NCBI GenBank assembly: GCA_003611955.1
Contig: RAZE01000014.1
Location: forward strand, 1 to 64,000
DNA: 64,000 bases
Origin: a bacterium 1XD8-76
Lineage (GTDB): Bacteria > Bacillota > Clostridia > Lachnospirales > Lachnospiraceae
Direction: 5' to 3'
This document shows positions 9,058 through 17,319 of this stretch, piece by piece. The position numbers and the translations under genes were made by a program. Positions within the stretch are counted from its first letter, which is position 1, and each line of letters begins with the position of its first letter. The notes beneath the pieces are model-generated. The model saw only the letters and a program-made list of their open reading frames with translations. It was not told the origin of the DNA and searched no databases.

Positions 9058-9986
9058 TGGTTTCGGTGATCATGCTGACATATAACCGCGAGAGCTGGAT
9101 AGAGAAAATGATATCCGATATTTTGGGACAGAGTTTTTCGGACTTTGAATTTATTATAGTGAATAACGGCAGTACGGATGGAACCGGCGTACTGTTAAGT
9201 AAGTTTGCGGGAGCAGACAGCAGAATCCGGGTAATAACACTTGACCGGGCACAGACTATTGGAAGAGGAAGAAATGTAGGGCTGCGGCATGCGGCGGGCG
9301 AGTTTGTTGCTTATGTGGATGACGACGATCGGGTAAGTGAGGATTTTCTTGGCTTTTTAATGGATCTGCAGAAGGAGTGTAATGCGGATATAGCCATGTG
9401 CGGTGCAGATGAAAAGTTAAATGGCAGATGGGGACCGCAGTGCATGTTTGAGGAAAAATATATACTTTCCGGCAGGGAGGCAGTGACAGAGCTGTTGAAG
9501 CGGGAAAGGATCAGGGCGGGCACACCCGCTAAACTGTTCAGAAAGACACTGCTGGAAAAGTTTCCGTTTGATGAAGAGGCCAGATCAGAAGACATTCATA
9601 CGATGTATAAATACTTTGCGGAGGCGGATAAAGTGATCCTTCATGGACTGCCCAAATATCATTTTATCCGGCATGGACGGAATAACTCTATATTTACCAG
9701 CGATTTTTCAAAACTGACGCCGGAAATGCTGGAGGAATACCTGGAGGTTTATCGGGAACGGGCAGATTATCTGACGGAGAAGTACCCGGAGGATAAAGAG
9801 TTTTTTGAATATACAGTCTGGTCATTTATGATTTCCATGTGTGGGAAAATCGAGAAAAATGAAGTGGCATCATGTGCCGGTCCGCTTAGAAAAATGAAGG
9901 ATTGCCTGAGGAGGGAACAGGCAGCACTTTTCGAAAGTCAATATGTTACGTTGGAAGAAAAAATGGAATTGCAGAGAATGGGATAA
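9057..9986 (+). CDS. Family 2 glycosyltransferase
   Basis: This is a 309-residue GT-A transferase. The start VSVIMLTYNRESWIEKMI, the segment IVNNGSTDGT and the metal motif AYVDDDDRVS are standard GT2 features. RSEDIHTMYKYF is the usual acidic second site. The start codon overlaps the hddA stop, with GGAGGA upstream. It follows the GDP-heptose genes directly, so transfer of heptose is a reasonable guess but not shown. The last 60 residues are helical and charged. Confidence 0.85.
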   Translation: MVSVIMLTYNRESWIEKMISDILGQSFSDFEFIIVNNGSTDGTGVLLSKFAGADSRIRVITLDRAQTIGRGRNVGLRHAAGEFVAYVDDDDRVSEDFLGFLMDLQKECNADIAMCGADEKLNGRWGPQCMFEEKYILSGREAVTELLKRERIRAGTPAKLFRKTLLEKFPFDEEARSEDIHTMYKYFAEADKVILHGLPKYHFIRHGRNNSIFTSDFSKLTPEMLEEYLEVYRERADYLTEKYPEDKEFFEYTVWSFMISMCGKIEKNEVASCAGPLRKMKDCLRREQAALFESQYVTLEEKMELQRMG

Positions 9987-9988
9987 TT

Positions 9989-10993
9989 ATGAAATCAGAA
10001 AAAATAAAACCATCTTTTGATGCAGACAGACAGATTCTGGGGAAAGTTTATCCGCTGAGGACTCCGTTCAATGTGATTATCGACAGCAGTGAGCGGTGCA
10101 ATTTCCGGTGTTCCTACTGTTTTCGAAGCAGTGAAAACAGAGATGTATGGGGTTATGCTCAGGATAATGAGCTGATGCCCTGGGAAATTTTTACAAGGAC
10201 AGTGGAACAGATCAAAGAATTTCCGGATGAGGTAAAGCAGATTTCTCTTTCTCATCATGGGGAGCCTCTATGTAATCCCAGGCTTCCTCATATGGCTAAA
10301 TACATTAAGGAACAGGGAATCCGAAGCCGCATTTCCATGCATACAAACGCTTCCCTGCTGAATGATGAGATTGTTGATATGCTGGCAGAATCGGAAATAG
10401 ATAAGATAGTGGTTTCGCTGCAGGGATTGTCCGCCGGAAAGTACAGGGAGACATGCAAAGCGGATGTGGACTTTTCCGCGCTGGTCAGAAATCTGGTGCG
10501 TTTGTATGAGAAAAAGGTGACCACACAGCTTTTCGTAAAAGTTATGGATGCGTCGCTGGAAGACGGGGAAGCACAGTTATTTTATGATATGTTTGCCCCG
10601 ATTGCTGACAGGGTGTTTATTGAGAAGGAGGTGCAGATCTGGAAAAATCTGGAGACAAAAGATGGAAATATGATTTATAATAAGTACGGAACGGATTTTC
10701 CGCGTCAGCAATGCTGCCCTCTTATTTTCCATACGATCGTCGTAATACCAAACGGAGACGTTTATCCCTGTACTCAGATACTGAGAAAGGATAAGCTGGG
10801 AAATGTGAAAGAGGATACGTTAAAGAATTTCTGGCGCTCCTCTGCCAGAATGGAACTTCTAAAAAGGCAGTGCCTGTTGGAAAATCCGGATATATGCAGA
10901 GACTGTTTTATCGGCCAAAACAGTATTTATGCGCGGGAGGATATGATAGATGAGTACCGGGAAGAAATTTTGGAGAGACTTGTGAGGGGATAG
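9989..10993 (+). CDS. Radical SAM protein with C-terminal SPASM-like domain
   Basis: This is a 334-residue radical SAM enzyme. The CxxxCxxC cluster motif SERCNFRCSYCFR binds [4Fe-4S] through Cys37, Cys41 and Cys44. SLSHHGEPLCNP is the GGE-like SAM motif. The C-terminal part has CCPLIFHTIVVIPNGDVYPC, then CLLENPDICRDCF, a SPASM-type auxiliary cluster region. I start at ATG 9989. The frame is open upstream to 9902 but overlaps the GT2 gene. SPASM enzymes modify peptides, sugars or other substrates. Here the neighbours suggest a sugar or aminoacyl group. The actual reaction is unknown. Confidence 0.82.
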   Translation: MKSEKIKPSFDADRQILGKVYPLRTPFNVIIDSSERCNFRCSYCFRSSENRDVWGYAQDNELMPWEIFTRTVEQIKEFPDEVKQISLSHHGEPLCNPRLPHMAKYIKEQGIRSRISMHTNASLLNDEIVDMLAESEIDKIVVSLQGLSAGKYRETCKADVDFSALVRNLVRLYEKKVTTQLFVKVMDASLEDGEAQLFYDMFAPIADRVFIEKEVQIWKNLETKDGNMIYNKYGTDFPRQQCCPLIFHTIVVIPNGDVYPCTQILRKDKLGNVKEDTLKNFWRSSARMELLKRQCLLENPDICRDCFIGQNSIYAREDMIDEYREEILERLVRG

Positions 10994-10996
10994 AAT

Positions 10997-11884
10997 ATGC
11001 GGAAGAAACATATTATTTTTGGCGGATTTGACTATGCGGTTCGCTGGGAGATGGACCAGAATGCGATATGGGGGGGTATAGACTATTTTGTGGATAATGA
11101 TCCGGAGTTAGTAGGGACTACCTATTTGGGAAAGCCCATTTATGCGCCGGAAAAGTTATTGGAAGAGGACAGAAACAATATCCTGATTTTAATCGGATCC
11201 ATTATTTATCATACGGAGATAGAATTCCAGTTGAGAGATATGGGATTTGAGGAAGATGTTCATTATAAGTGGGCGATAGGTTTCTGCGGCGATGAAAAAT
11301 GTGCAAGGCTCTGGAAACATACTGAGTGGAAAGACAGAGCAAACAATGAGAAAAATCTGAAAGCAACAGAAGAGGGGGAAGAAGTACTGCAGAGGCTGCG
11401 GATAGTATCGCGATTGATAAACTATGATAAAGTGGATACAGTAGTTGATATTTGTGCGGCAAATGGCAGGATTAAACAGTTTTTGCCCCAAAGAATAGAG
11501 TATATCCCGGTAGATTATATAAAGTACTCGGAGGAAACGGTGGTATGCGATCTCAGGAAAAAAGAATTTCCCGATCTGGGCAGATTTTCGGCAGAGAAAT
11601 TATGTATTATACTGATAGGCGGCATCGTCTGCGCTCCGGACTGGAAGTGGCTTCTCCAGAAAATAGCGGAAAACTGTGATATTTTTATTTGCAGCCATAA
11701 TGATTTCGTCAGAATCAACCGGGAATACAGACGAACTTCTTTTAATAATAACAATGCAATTTTTAATCATCAGATTGTATTGGAAATGCAGAAGCTGGGA
11801 TTTAGTATGACGGAAGCTTATGATTGCCATCTTCGCTGTGTGATTATGAAATTTGAGAGAGACAGAGGGCGGCAGGTAAAATAA
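10997..11884 (+). CDS. Rossmann-like N-terminal domain fused to a methyltransferase-like domain
   Basis: This is a 295-residue protein. Residues 1-110 resemble the small Rossmann domain found at the start of several neighbours: HIIFGGFDYAVRW, then IDYFVDNDPELVG and GKPIYAPEKLLEE. Residues about 145-290 look like a degenerate class I methyltransferase, with VDTVVDICAANGR for the SAM loop and a nearby acidic YIPVDYIKYS. It begins three bases after the radical SAM gene, so the two are probably co-translated. The exact role is unknown. A sugar- or nucleotide-sugar-modifying job is inferred from context. Confidence 0.65.
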   Translation: MRKKHIIFGGFDYAVRWEMDQNAIWGGIDYFVDNDPELVGTTYLGKPIYAPEKLLEEDRNNILILIGSIIYHTEIEFQLRDMGFEEDVHYKWAIGFCGDEKCARLWKHTEWKDRANNEKNLKATEEGEEVLQRLRIVSRLINYDKVDTVVDICAANGRIKQFLPQRIEYIPVDYIKYSEETVVCDLRKKEFPDLGRFSAEKLCIILIGGIVCAPDWKWLLQKIAENCDIFICSHNDFVRINREYRRTSFNNNNAIFNHQIVLEMQKLGFSMTEAYDCHLRCVIMKFERDRGRQVK

Positions 11885-11908
11885 AAACGGCCGGGAGGCA
11901 GATAAGTT

Positions 11909-13156
11909 ATGGATGAGGTTAGAAATTACGCATGGCCGGTGACGGCGATCAGCAAGGAAAATTTTAACGCTATAGTAAACTGCGTCCGACACCATAAAGA
12001 ATTGTTTGGAGAGAAAACGATCCTGATTTTTGGAGCGGGAATCCGGGGGGCAGAAATATCGGTCATACTGGAAAGCATTGGCTGTACAAACATTATTTTT
12101 ACGGATAACAATGAAGAGAAATGGGGCGGGGTTATTGATAAGTACCCTATCATAAGCGTGAGAGAAGCCCTGGATCTGCGGGGAGAAGCCGTATATCTGA
12201 TTTCTGTTGAAGAGGGAGATCCAATCTGCGAGCAGCTGACTGTCGAGGGTCTGAAGGAGGATGTCGATTATTTTTTCCCCAAGCCGGATCTTTATGAGCG
12301 GTTTATGCGTGAATTTAAGCGGAAGATGCAAAATGAGATCCTGGTTATGGGGGATTGCATGTTTGAAGTGATTTCTTTTATGGATAAAAATAAAGATTCA
12401 CTCACAGAGATCATGCAGGATAAACTCGGATATGAAAATGTAAAACTTCTCACCATGCATGGGATGGGACTCCCTTCTTTTTATCATGTGCTGAGGGGGC
12501 AGCTGAATTGCGGTATGAAGCCAAAGGTTCTTGTGGTAATGCTGAATTTTGAAACACTTACCGGGAAACAGCATCTGCTTCCGAGATCCCAGCATACCAA
12601 ACTGATTCGTCAGGTTTGGGAGAGTTCACCTGATCCGACCGGTGAGCTGGAAAAGTATACTGCGGTAACGGAGGAGCGGGTAAAGAACGTCCAGGCGGAA
12701 TTTTTTACGACGAACAAATTTTCAGCAAAGAAGCGGGAAAATAACAATAGAGGCGCCATAAGCGACAGTGCATCGAAAGTTTTTTTAAAATTAAATTATA
12801 TGTACAGGCTGAATCCCGGGATTGAAAGTATTCAGTATTTAACTAAAATTATGGAGCTGGCGAAGAAAGAAAATTTTATGGTTCTTCCGTTTGTACCGCC
12901 AGTCAATTATGAGAGAGGAATCGAGCTGTTTGGCGACCGGTTTGAAGAGGCTTATAAATATAATTATGATATTCTGGAGTCCATAGTTTCGGCGGGAGGT
13001 TTTCGGCTGCTGAATTTAAGCCACATATGTACAAAGGAACAGTTTGCGGACTTGACAACGCCTGATGAGACGACAAACTTTGAAGGCCGCATGAAGGTGG
13101 CGGATTCTATCTGTGAGGAAATAAAGCGAATTGAGGAGGAGGAAAATGAAAGATAG
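11909..13156 (+). CDS. Rossmann domain fused to SGNH/DltD-like domain
   Basis: This is a 415-residue protein. Residues about 35-125 carry the shared Rossmann module (ILIFGAGIRGAEIS, IIFTDNNEEKWGG). From about residue 140 an SGNH-hydrolase-like fold begins with EILVMGDCMFEVISF, where the usual GDS has Cys instead of the nucleophile Ser. VLVVMLNFETLTG and the late DETTNFEGR resemble blocks III and V, but the expected His is not obvious. The gene overlaps the following carrier-protein gene by 11 bases. By position it corresponds to DltD in dlt operons, although it has no N-terminal membrane helix and should be cytosolic. Transferase function is inferred. Confidence 0.6.
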   Translation: MDEVRNYAWPVTAISKENFNAIVNCVRHHKELFGEKTILIFGAGIRGAEISVILESIGCTNIIFTDNNEEKWGGVIDKYPIISVREALDLRGEAVYLISVEEGDPICEQLTVEGLKEDVDYFFPKPDLYERFMREFKRKMQNEILVMGDCMFEVISFMDKNKDSLTEIMQDKLGYENVKLLTMHGMGLPSFYHVLRGQLNCGMKPKVLVVMLNFETLTGKQHLLPRSQHTKLIRQVWESSPDPTGELEKYTAVTEERVKNVQAEFFTTNKFSAKKRENNNRGAISDSASKVFLKLNYMYRLNPGIESIQYLTKIMELAKKENFMVLPFVPPVNYERGIELFGDRFEEAYKYNYDILESIVSAGGFRLLNLSHICTKEQFADLTTPDETTNFEGRMKVADSICEEIKRIEEEENER

Positions 13157-13397
13157 AGAAATTCAGCAGTTTATTACGGATATCTTAATGGAAATTAATG
13201 AGGAATACGAGATAAATGAGGTAACTCAATTGCTTGAGGAAGAGATATTGGATTCTGTCAGCATCCTGTATCTGATCACGGAACTGGAAAGCGCATATGA
13301 AATACAGATTCCGCTGGAAGATATTGTCGAAGAGAATTTCAGGAACCTGGAATGTATAGAGAAGTATGTGGTTTCATTAATCGGAGAAAAAGAGTAA
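13146..13397 (+). CDS. Acyl/aminoacyl carrier protein
   Basis: This 83-residue acidic protein has the phosphopantetheine attachment motif LDSVSILYL, with Ser37 as the modification site. It folds as four short helices, as expected for ACP/PCP/DltC proteins. The ATG at 13146 is preceded by GAGGAGGA. An upstream TTG at 13131 lies on that ribosome site. Its start overlaps the end of the SGNH-like gene and it is followed six bases later by an adenylating enzyme, so it very likely carries the amino acid activated by that enzyme. No phosphopantetheinyl transferase is visible in the window. Confidence 0.85.
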   Translation: MKDREIQQFITDILMEINEEYEINEVTQLLEEEILDSVSILYLITELESAYEIQIPLEDIVEENFRNLECIEKYVVSLIGEKE

Positions 13398-13402
13398 AAA
13401 AT

Positions 13403-14911
13403 ATGGGGAAGAGCATCGTAAATTTTCTGAGGGATTCGTGGATCGGGAATCCGGAAAAATGTGCATGTGCTGATGAAATAAGTGCAGTCAGTTATAGGGA
13501 GCTGTGGGAAGATTCTCATACAACAGCGTACAATCTGCTCAAGCGGGTTCAAAGCGGAATGCCGGTTCCCGTTGTTATGAAGAAATCATGCATGGCGCTG
13601 AAACTGATATGGGGGGTTATCAAAGCGGGGGGATGCTATGTGGTCATCGATCCGTTGCTGCCAAAGAAAAGAATAGAAAATATACTAAATACATTGGAGG
13701 CAAAATGGATAATCGGGGAGCAGAATATCAGGACAAAAATACCGGCAGAAATTCAGATTTATAGTGGTGAAAAATTACTGCGGCCGGTGAATGGAGACCG
13801 GCGGGAGGTCGATAAAAGAACAGAACAAATTTGTGATATTGACCCTATGTATATTATGTTTACATCAGGTTCTACAGGGGAACCGAAGGGAATTGCCGTC
13901 AGTCATCGCTCTGTAATGGATTTTATAGAGTATTTTACGGAATTGTTTCAGATGGAAGAACAGGATGTGATCGGAAATCAGGCGCCATGGGATTTCGATG
14001 TGTCTGTCAAAGATATTTTTTCGGCGGCGAAAGTCGGAGCGACATTGCAGATCATACCTAAAAAATTATTTTCCATGCCTGTGCAGCTGGCAGATTTTCT
14101 GGATGATAAAAAAGTGACTACATTAATCTGGGCCGTGACCGCCCTGTGCATATTATCTTCAACGGGAGCGCTGAAACATAAAAGACCGGAGGCAATAAAG
14201 AGAATCATTTTCAGTGGCGAGGTCATGCCTGTAAAGCAGTATAATTTATGGAGAGAATATTATCCGGATGCAATGTTTGTCAACGTTTACGGGCCTACAG
14301 AGATAACCTGTAATTGTACCTATTACTTTGTGGACCGCCTTTTTGATGAGGAAGAAGTGATACCGATCGGAATACCTTTTCCGAATGAAAGAGTATTTTT
14401 ACTGGATGATAAGGACTGCCTGATTGAAAACAGAAAAGAAGAAAAAGGAAGGGTCGGAGAGATCTGTGTGTCCGGGACCGCGGTTACACTGGGGTATTAT
14501 AACAATCAAAGAGCCACAAATGCGGGTTTTATGCAAAATCCCCTGAATGAGAAATATATGGAAATGATATACCGGACGGGAGACCTGGGGTATTATAATC
14601 AGGAGGGGCTCTTGTGTTTTGCCTCCAGAAAAGATTTTCAGATAAAACATATGGGACACAGGATTGAGCTTGGCGAGATAGAAAGAATTGCGGGCGGGAT
14701 AGAGGAAGTAGAACGCTGCTGCTGTCTGTATCGGGCAGGAGAGATATGCCTTTTTTATGAGGGCGCTGCGGATAGAAAAGCTGTGGTGTCGGCGCTGCAA
14801 AAGAAACTGCCGGTTTTTATGATTCCCGGAAAAATATTAAAGGTAGAAGCAATGCCGGTAAATAAGAATGGAAAGACAGACAGAGGAATATTGGAGGGAT
14901 ATTTAGAGTAA
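13403..14911 (+). CDS. Amino-acid adenylating enzyme (stand-alone NRPS A-domain/DltA-like)
   Basis: This is a 503-residue ANL-superfamily enzyme that should activate an amino acid as an aminoacyl-AMP and load it on the adjacent carrier protein. The core motifs are MFTSGSTGEPKGIA (A3, about residues 151-164), NVYGPTEIT (A5), YRTGDLG (A7), HRIELGEIE (A8) and NKNGKTDRG with the A10 lysine. QAPWDFDVSVKDIF resembles the substrate-pocket region of DltA and small PCP-loading enzymes. I start at ATG 13403, since the earlier in-frame ATG at 13352 lies inside the carrier gene. There are no condensation or thioesterase domains. The amino acid cannot be read off with confidence. Confidence 0.85.
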   Translation: MGKSIVNFLRDSWIGNPEKCACADEISAVSYRELWEDSHTTAYNLLKRVQSGMPVPVVMKKSCMALKLIWGVIKAGGCYVVIDPLLPKKRIENILNTLEAKWIIGEQNIRTKIPAEIQIYSGEKLLRPVNGDRREVDKRTEQICDIDPMYIMFTSGSTGEPKGIAVSHRSVMDFIEYFTELFQMEEQDVIGNQAPWDFDVSVKDIFSAAKVGATLQIIPKKLFSMPVQLADFLDDKKVTTLIWAVTALCILSSTGALKHKRPEAIKRIIFSGEVMPVKQYNLWREYYPDAMFVNVYGPTEITCNCTYYFVDRLFDEEEVIPIGIPFPNERVFLLDDKDCLIENRKEEKGRVGEICVSGTAVTLGYYNNQRATNAGFMQNPLNEKYMEMIYRTGDLGYYNQEGLLCFASRKDFQIKHMGHRIELGEIERIAGGIEEVERCCCLYRAGEICLFYEGAADRKAVVSALQKKLPVFMIPGKILKVEAMPVNKNGKTDRGILEGYLE

Positions 14912-14913
14912 AT

Positions 14914-16089
14914 ATGCTGACGGAAAGAGAGATTAGACAAGCGGTTGAGAAGTATAATTCGCCTATTTATATATTTGATATTGTGGAATTGAGAAGAAGG
15001 ATCCGCAATATCAGAGAGATACTGGGGAGTGAGACAGAGATTTGCTTTGCAATGAAAGCAAATCCCTTTTTGATATCCTATATGGATCCGCTGGTGGATA
15101 AGTTTGAAGTCTGTTCTCCGGGGGAGTATGCCATATGCAGGAAGGAAAATATAGATGCAGGAAAAATAGTTATGTCCGGTGTTTATAAGAGCGAGAAGGA
15201 CATAGAAGAATCGTTTGTTGAAAAATTTAATGGAATATATACGATAGAGTCGATGGACCAATACAGGAAAATATCTGATTTGGCGATAAGATATCATGAG
15301 GAAATTCAGGCGGTGGTCAGGGTTACGAGCGGAAATCAGTTTGGCCTTGATCACAAGGGGATATCTCAGATAATTTCGGAATCTGCAGGGAATAAGTTTA
15401 TGGATATCACCGGGATCCACTTTTTTTCCGGAACACAGAAAAAAAATCTGGATTTGCTGCGGCGGGAAATAGAGGAGTTGGACAGCCTTTGCGAATATCT
15501 GGATGATGCATATGGAGTGAGAATCAGAAATATTGAGTATGGAGCCGGGCTTTTTTACGATTATTTCGGCGGCGGGGATGATAATTATCGGGATGTCCGC
15601 CGCTTAAAAGAAATACTCGTGGATTATGATAAAAAGTACCATTTTACAATAGAGCTGGGAAGATATATAAGTGCTTCCTGCGGTCAGTATATAACAAAAG
15701 TTGTTGATATAAAGTGCAACAATGGAAAAAATTATTGTATTGTGGACGGTGGCATACATCACCTGAACTATCATGGGCAGATGCTGGGGATAAGGGTGCC
15801 GAAAGTTCATATTTTGAGAGGGGAACACGATGATGGAAAGAGGGAAAAATGGAACGTATGCGGCGCTCTGTGTACGGTTCACGATTTGCTGCTGAAAGAT
15901 TTTGAGACGGAAAAACTCCATATGGGAGACATTTTTGTATTTGATGATGCGGGAGCATATTCGGTCACAGAAGCGGGATATCTGTTTCTAAGCAGGGATC
16001 TTCCGCAGATTGCAGTGGCGGATGGGGAAGTGGAACTGATAAGAAGATCCATGTCGGTTTCGGATATTAATTCAAGGAGCTGCGGCTAA
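14914..16089 (+). CDS. Fold-type III PLP-dependent decarboxylase
   Basis: This is a 391-residue enzyme of the diaminopimelate/ornithine decarboxylase family. CFAMKANP carries the PLP lysine (Lys48). HFFSGTQ, ELGRYISASCGQYI and CGALCTVHDLL match the phosphate-binding loop, active-site strand and catalytic Cys region. The C-terminal DAGAYSVTEAG completes the barrel-dimer active site. It begins two bases after the adenylating enzyme. Relatives such as BtrK decarboxylate an aminoacyl group held on a carrier protein. The gene order carrier, ligase, decarboxylase fits that type of reaction better than lysine synthesis, but the substrate is inferred. Confidence 0.82.
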   Translation: MLTEREIRQAVEKYNSPIYIFDIVELRRRIRNIREILGSETEICFAMKANPFLISYMDPLVDKFEVCSPGEYAICRKENIDAGKIVMSGVYKSEKDIEESFVEKFNGIYTIESMDQYRKISDLAIRYHEEIQAVVRVTSGNQFGLDHKGISQIISESAGNKFMDITGIHFFSGTQKKNLDLLRREIEELDSLCEYLDDAYGVRIRNIEYGAGLFYDYFGGGDDNYRDVRRLKEILVDYDKKYHFTIELGRYISASCGQYITKVVDIKCNNGKNYCIVDGGIHHLNYHGQMLGIRVPKVHILRGEHDDGKREKWNVCGALCTVHDLLLKDFETEKLHMGDIFVFDDAGAYSVTEAGYLFLSRDLPQIAVADGEVELIRRSMSVSDINSRSCG

Positions 16090-17231
16090 TGGAAATGATA
16101 AAGAGAGTGACAGATTTCAACCAATATTTTGATACAATAAGGCAACATGAGAATATAGTTTGCTATGGAGCGGGCAGTAAAGGCAGGCAGACGGTTGAGA
16201 TATTGCGTGAGAGGAATATTTTTCCGGCGGCATTTGTGGACGGAAACGAAAAAAGATGGGGGGGCGATTACGCAGGCCTTCCGGTGATAGGTTATGAAGA
16301 ATTGACGGAAAAGTATGAAAAGTATTGTATCCTTATTACCTGTGTGTATGATAACGCAAAGGAAATACACGACCTGTTAAAAAAGAGAGGAGAAAACAAT
16401 CCTGTTTATTATGTGTGCAACCCGTATAAAGCGGAAAATAAGTTTTTGTCCATGGAAGAAATAGAGCGTTATGGGGAAGAGCTGCAAATTACATACGATG
16501 CGATGGAGGATGATAAATCAAGAGAGATTTTGATTCATTTTCTGAACTGGAAAGGGACCGGAGATATGTCCGGTCTTGTAAACTATACAGAAGGAAACTG
16601 GCTGGAGTTTTTCGGGACAGAGTTACTGCCGAAATTTGATGATTATGTATTTGTGGACGTCGGAGCTTATACCGGAGATACGATTATACGGTTTCTCTCT
16701 TTTTGCGGCGGGAAATATAAGAAAATTGTAGCGTTTGAGCCAGATGAAGCGAACTGCCTGGAGGCAAAGAGGGTGATCAGAGCAGGCAGATTGGAAAATG
16801 TGGAATTGCTTCCGACAGGGTTGTGGATGTGTAAAGAGGAGAAACAGTTTTTTGCTGCAGGCAACGGGAAGGTATATGAGAGCTCAAATCTATACAGAGA
16901 TGTTGCGAATACAATAAGCGTGAGGAATGAAGTGGCAGCGAACGTGACCGCCAGAAGTATTGTGGTGGATACTCTGGACAGTCAGATAAAGTCGTTGACC
17001 GGCAGGGCCATACTAAAAGTCGATGCGTTGGCCTCGGAGGTGCCGATATTATATGGTGCGGAAAGACTGATAAAGGAATGCAGGCCAATAATTATTATGG
17101 AGTATGGAACTTATTCAAAGTACATGGCTGAGACAATACCATATTTGCGGAGACTGCATTCAGATTATAAATTTTATCTCCGCCAGATGTGGACTTTCCA
17201 TAACAGCAGAACGATTTTATATGTGGTATAA
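16089..17231 (+). CDS. Rossmann domain fused to FkbM-family methyltransferase
   Basis: This is a 380-residue protein. Residues 1-115 are the shared Rossmann module (IVCYGAGSKGRQTVEIL, AAFVDGNEKRWGG, LPVIGYEEL). Residues about 170-375 are an FkbM-type SAM methyltransferase, with YVFVDVGAYTGDT as the SAM loop, VAFEPDEANC, and the family's late RAILKVDAL and PIIIMEYG segments. These enzymes usually methylate sugar hydroxyls. The ATG overlaps the stop of the decarboxylase gene, so it belongs to the same transcript. It is the last gene of this tightly packed stretch before an 88-base gap. Confidence 0.82.
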   Translation: MEMIKRVTDFNQYFDTIRQHENIVCYGAGSKGRQTVEILRERNIFPAAFVDGNEKRWGGDYAGLPVIGYEELTEKYEKYCILITCVYDNAKEIHDLLKKRGENNPVYYVCNPYKAENKFLSMEEIERYGEELQITYDAMEDDKSREILIHFLNWKGTGDMSGLVNYTEGNWLEFFGTELLPKFDDYVFVDVGAYTGDTIIRFLSFCGGKYKKIVAFEPDEANCLEAKRVIRAGRLENVELLPTGLWMCKEEKQFFAAGNGKVYESSNLYRDVANTISVRNEVAANVTARSIVVDTLDSQIKSLTGRAILKVDALASEVPILYGAERLIKECRPIIIMEYGTYSKYMAETIPYLRRLHSDYKFYLRQMWTFHNSRTILYVV

Positions 17232-17319
17232 ATTGTATGTTGTATTTTTCTGTTTGGATAGAGAAGTTCCTGTGATTTTTATTAAAATCAGAATATTAAA
17301 AGGGGCGTAAATCAATTGT

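Noticed and set aside
11909..14911. A true dlt (D-alanylation) operon
   Set aside because: There is no DltB-like membrane acyltransferase, the DltD-like protein lacks a membrane anchor and carries a Rossmann head, and a decarboxylase follows. It is only an analogue.
17104..17310. A 68-residue frame overlapping the FkbM gene end
   Set aside because: It starts inside a well-supported gene and reads through the A/T-rich gap with no motif.
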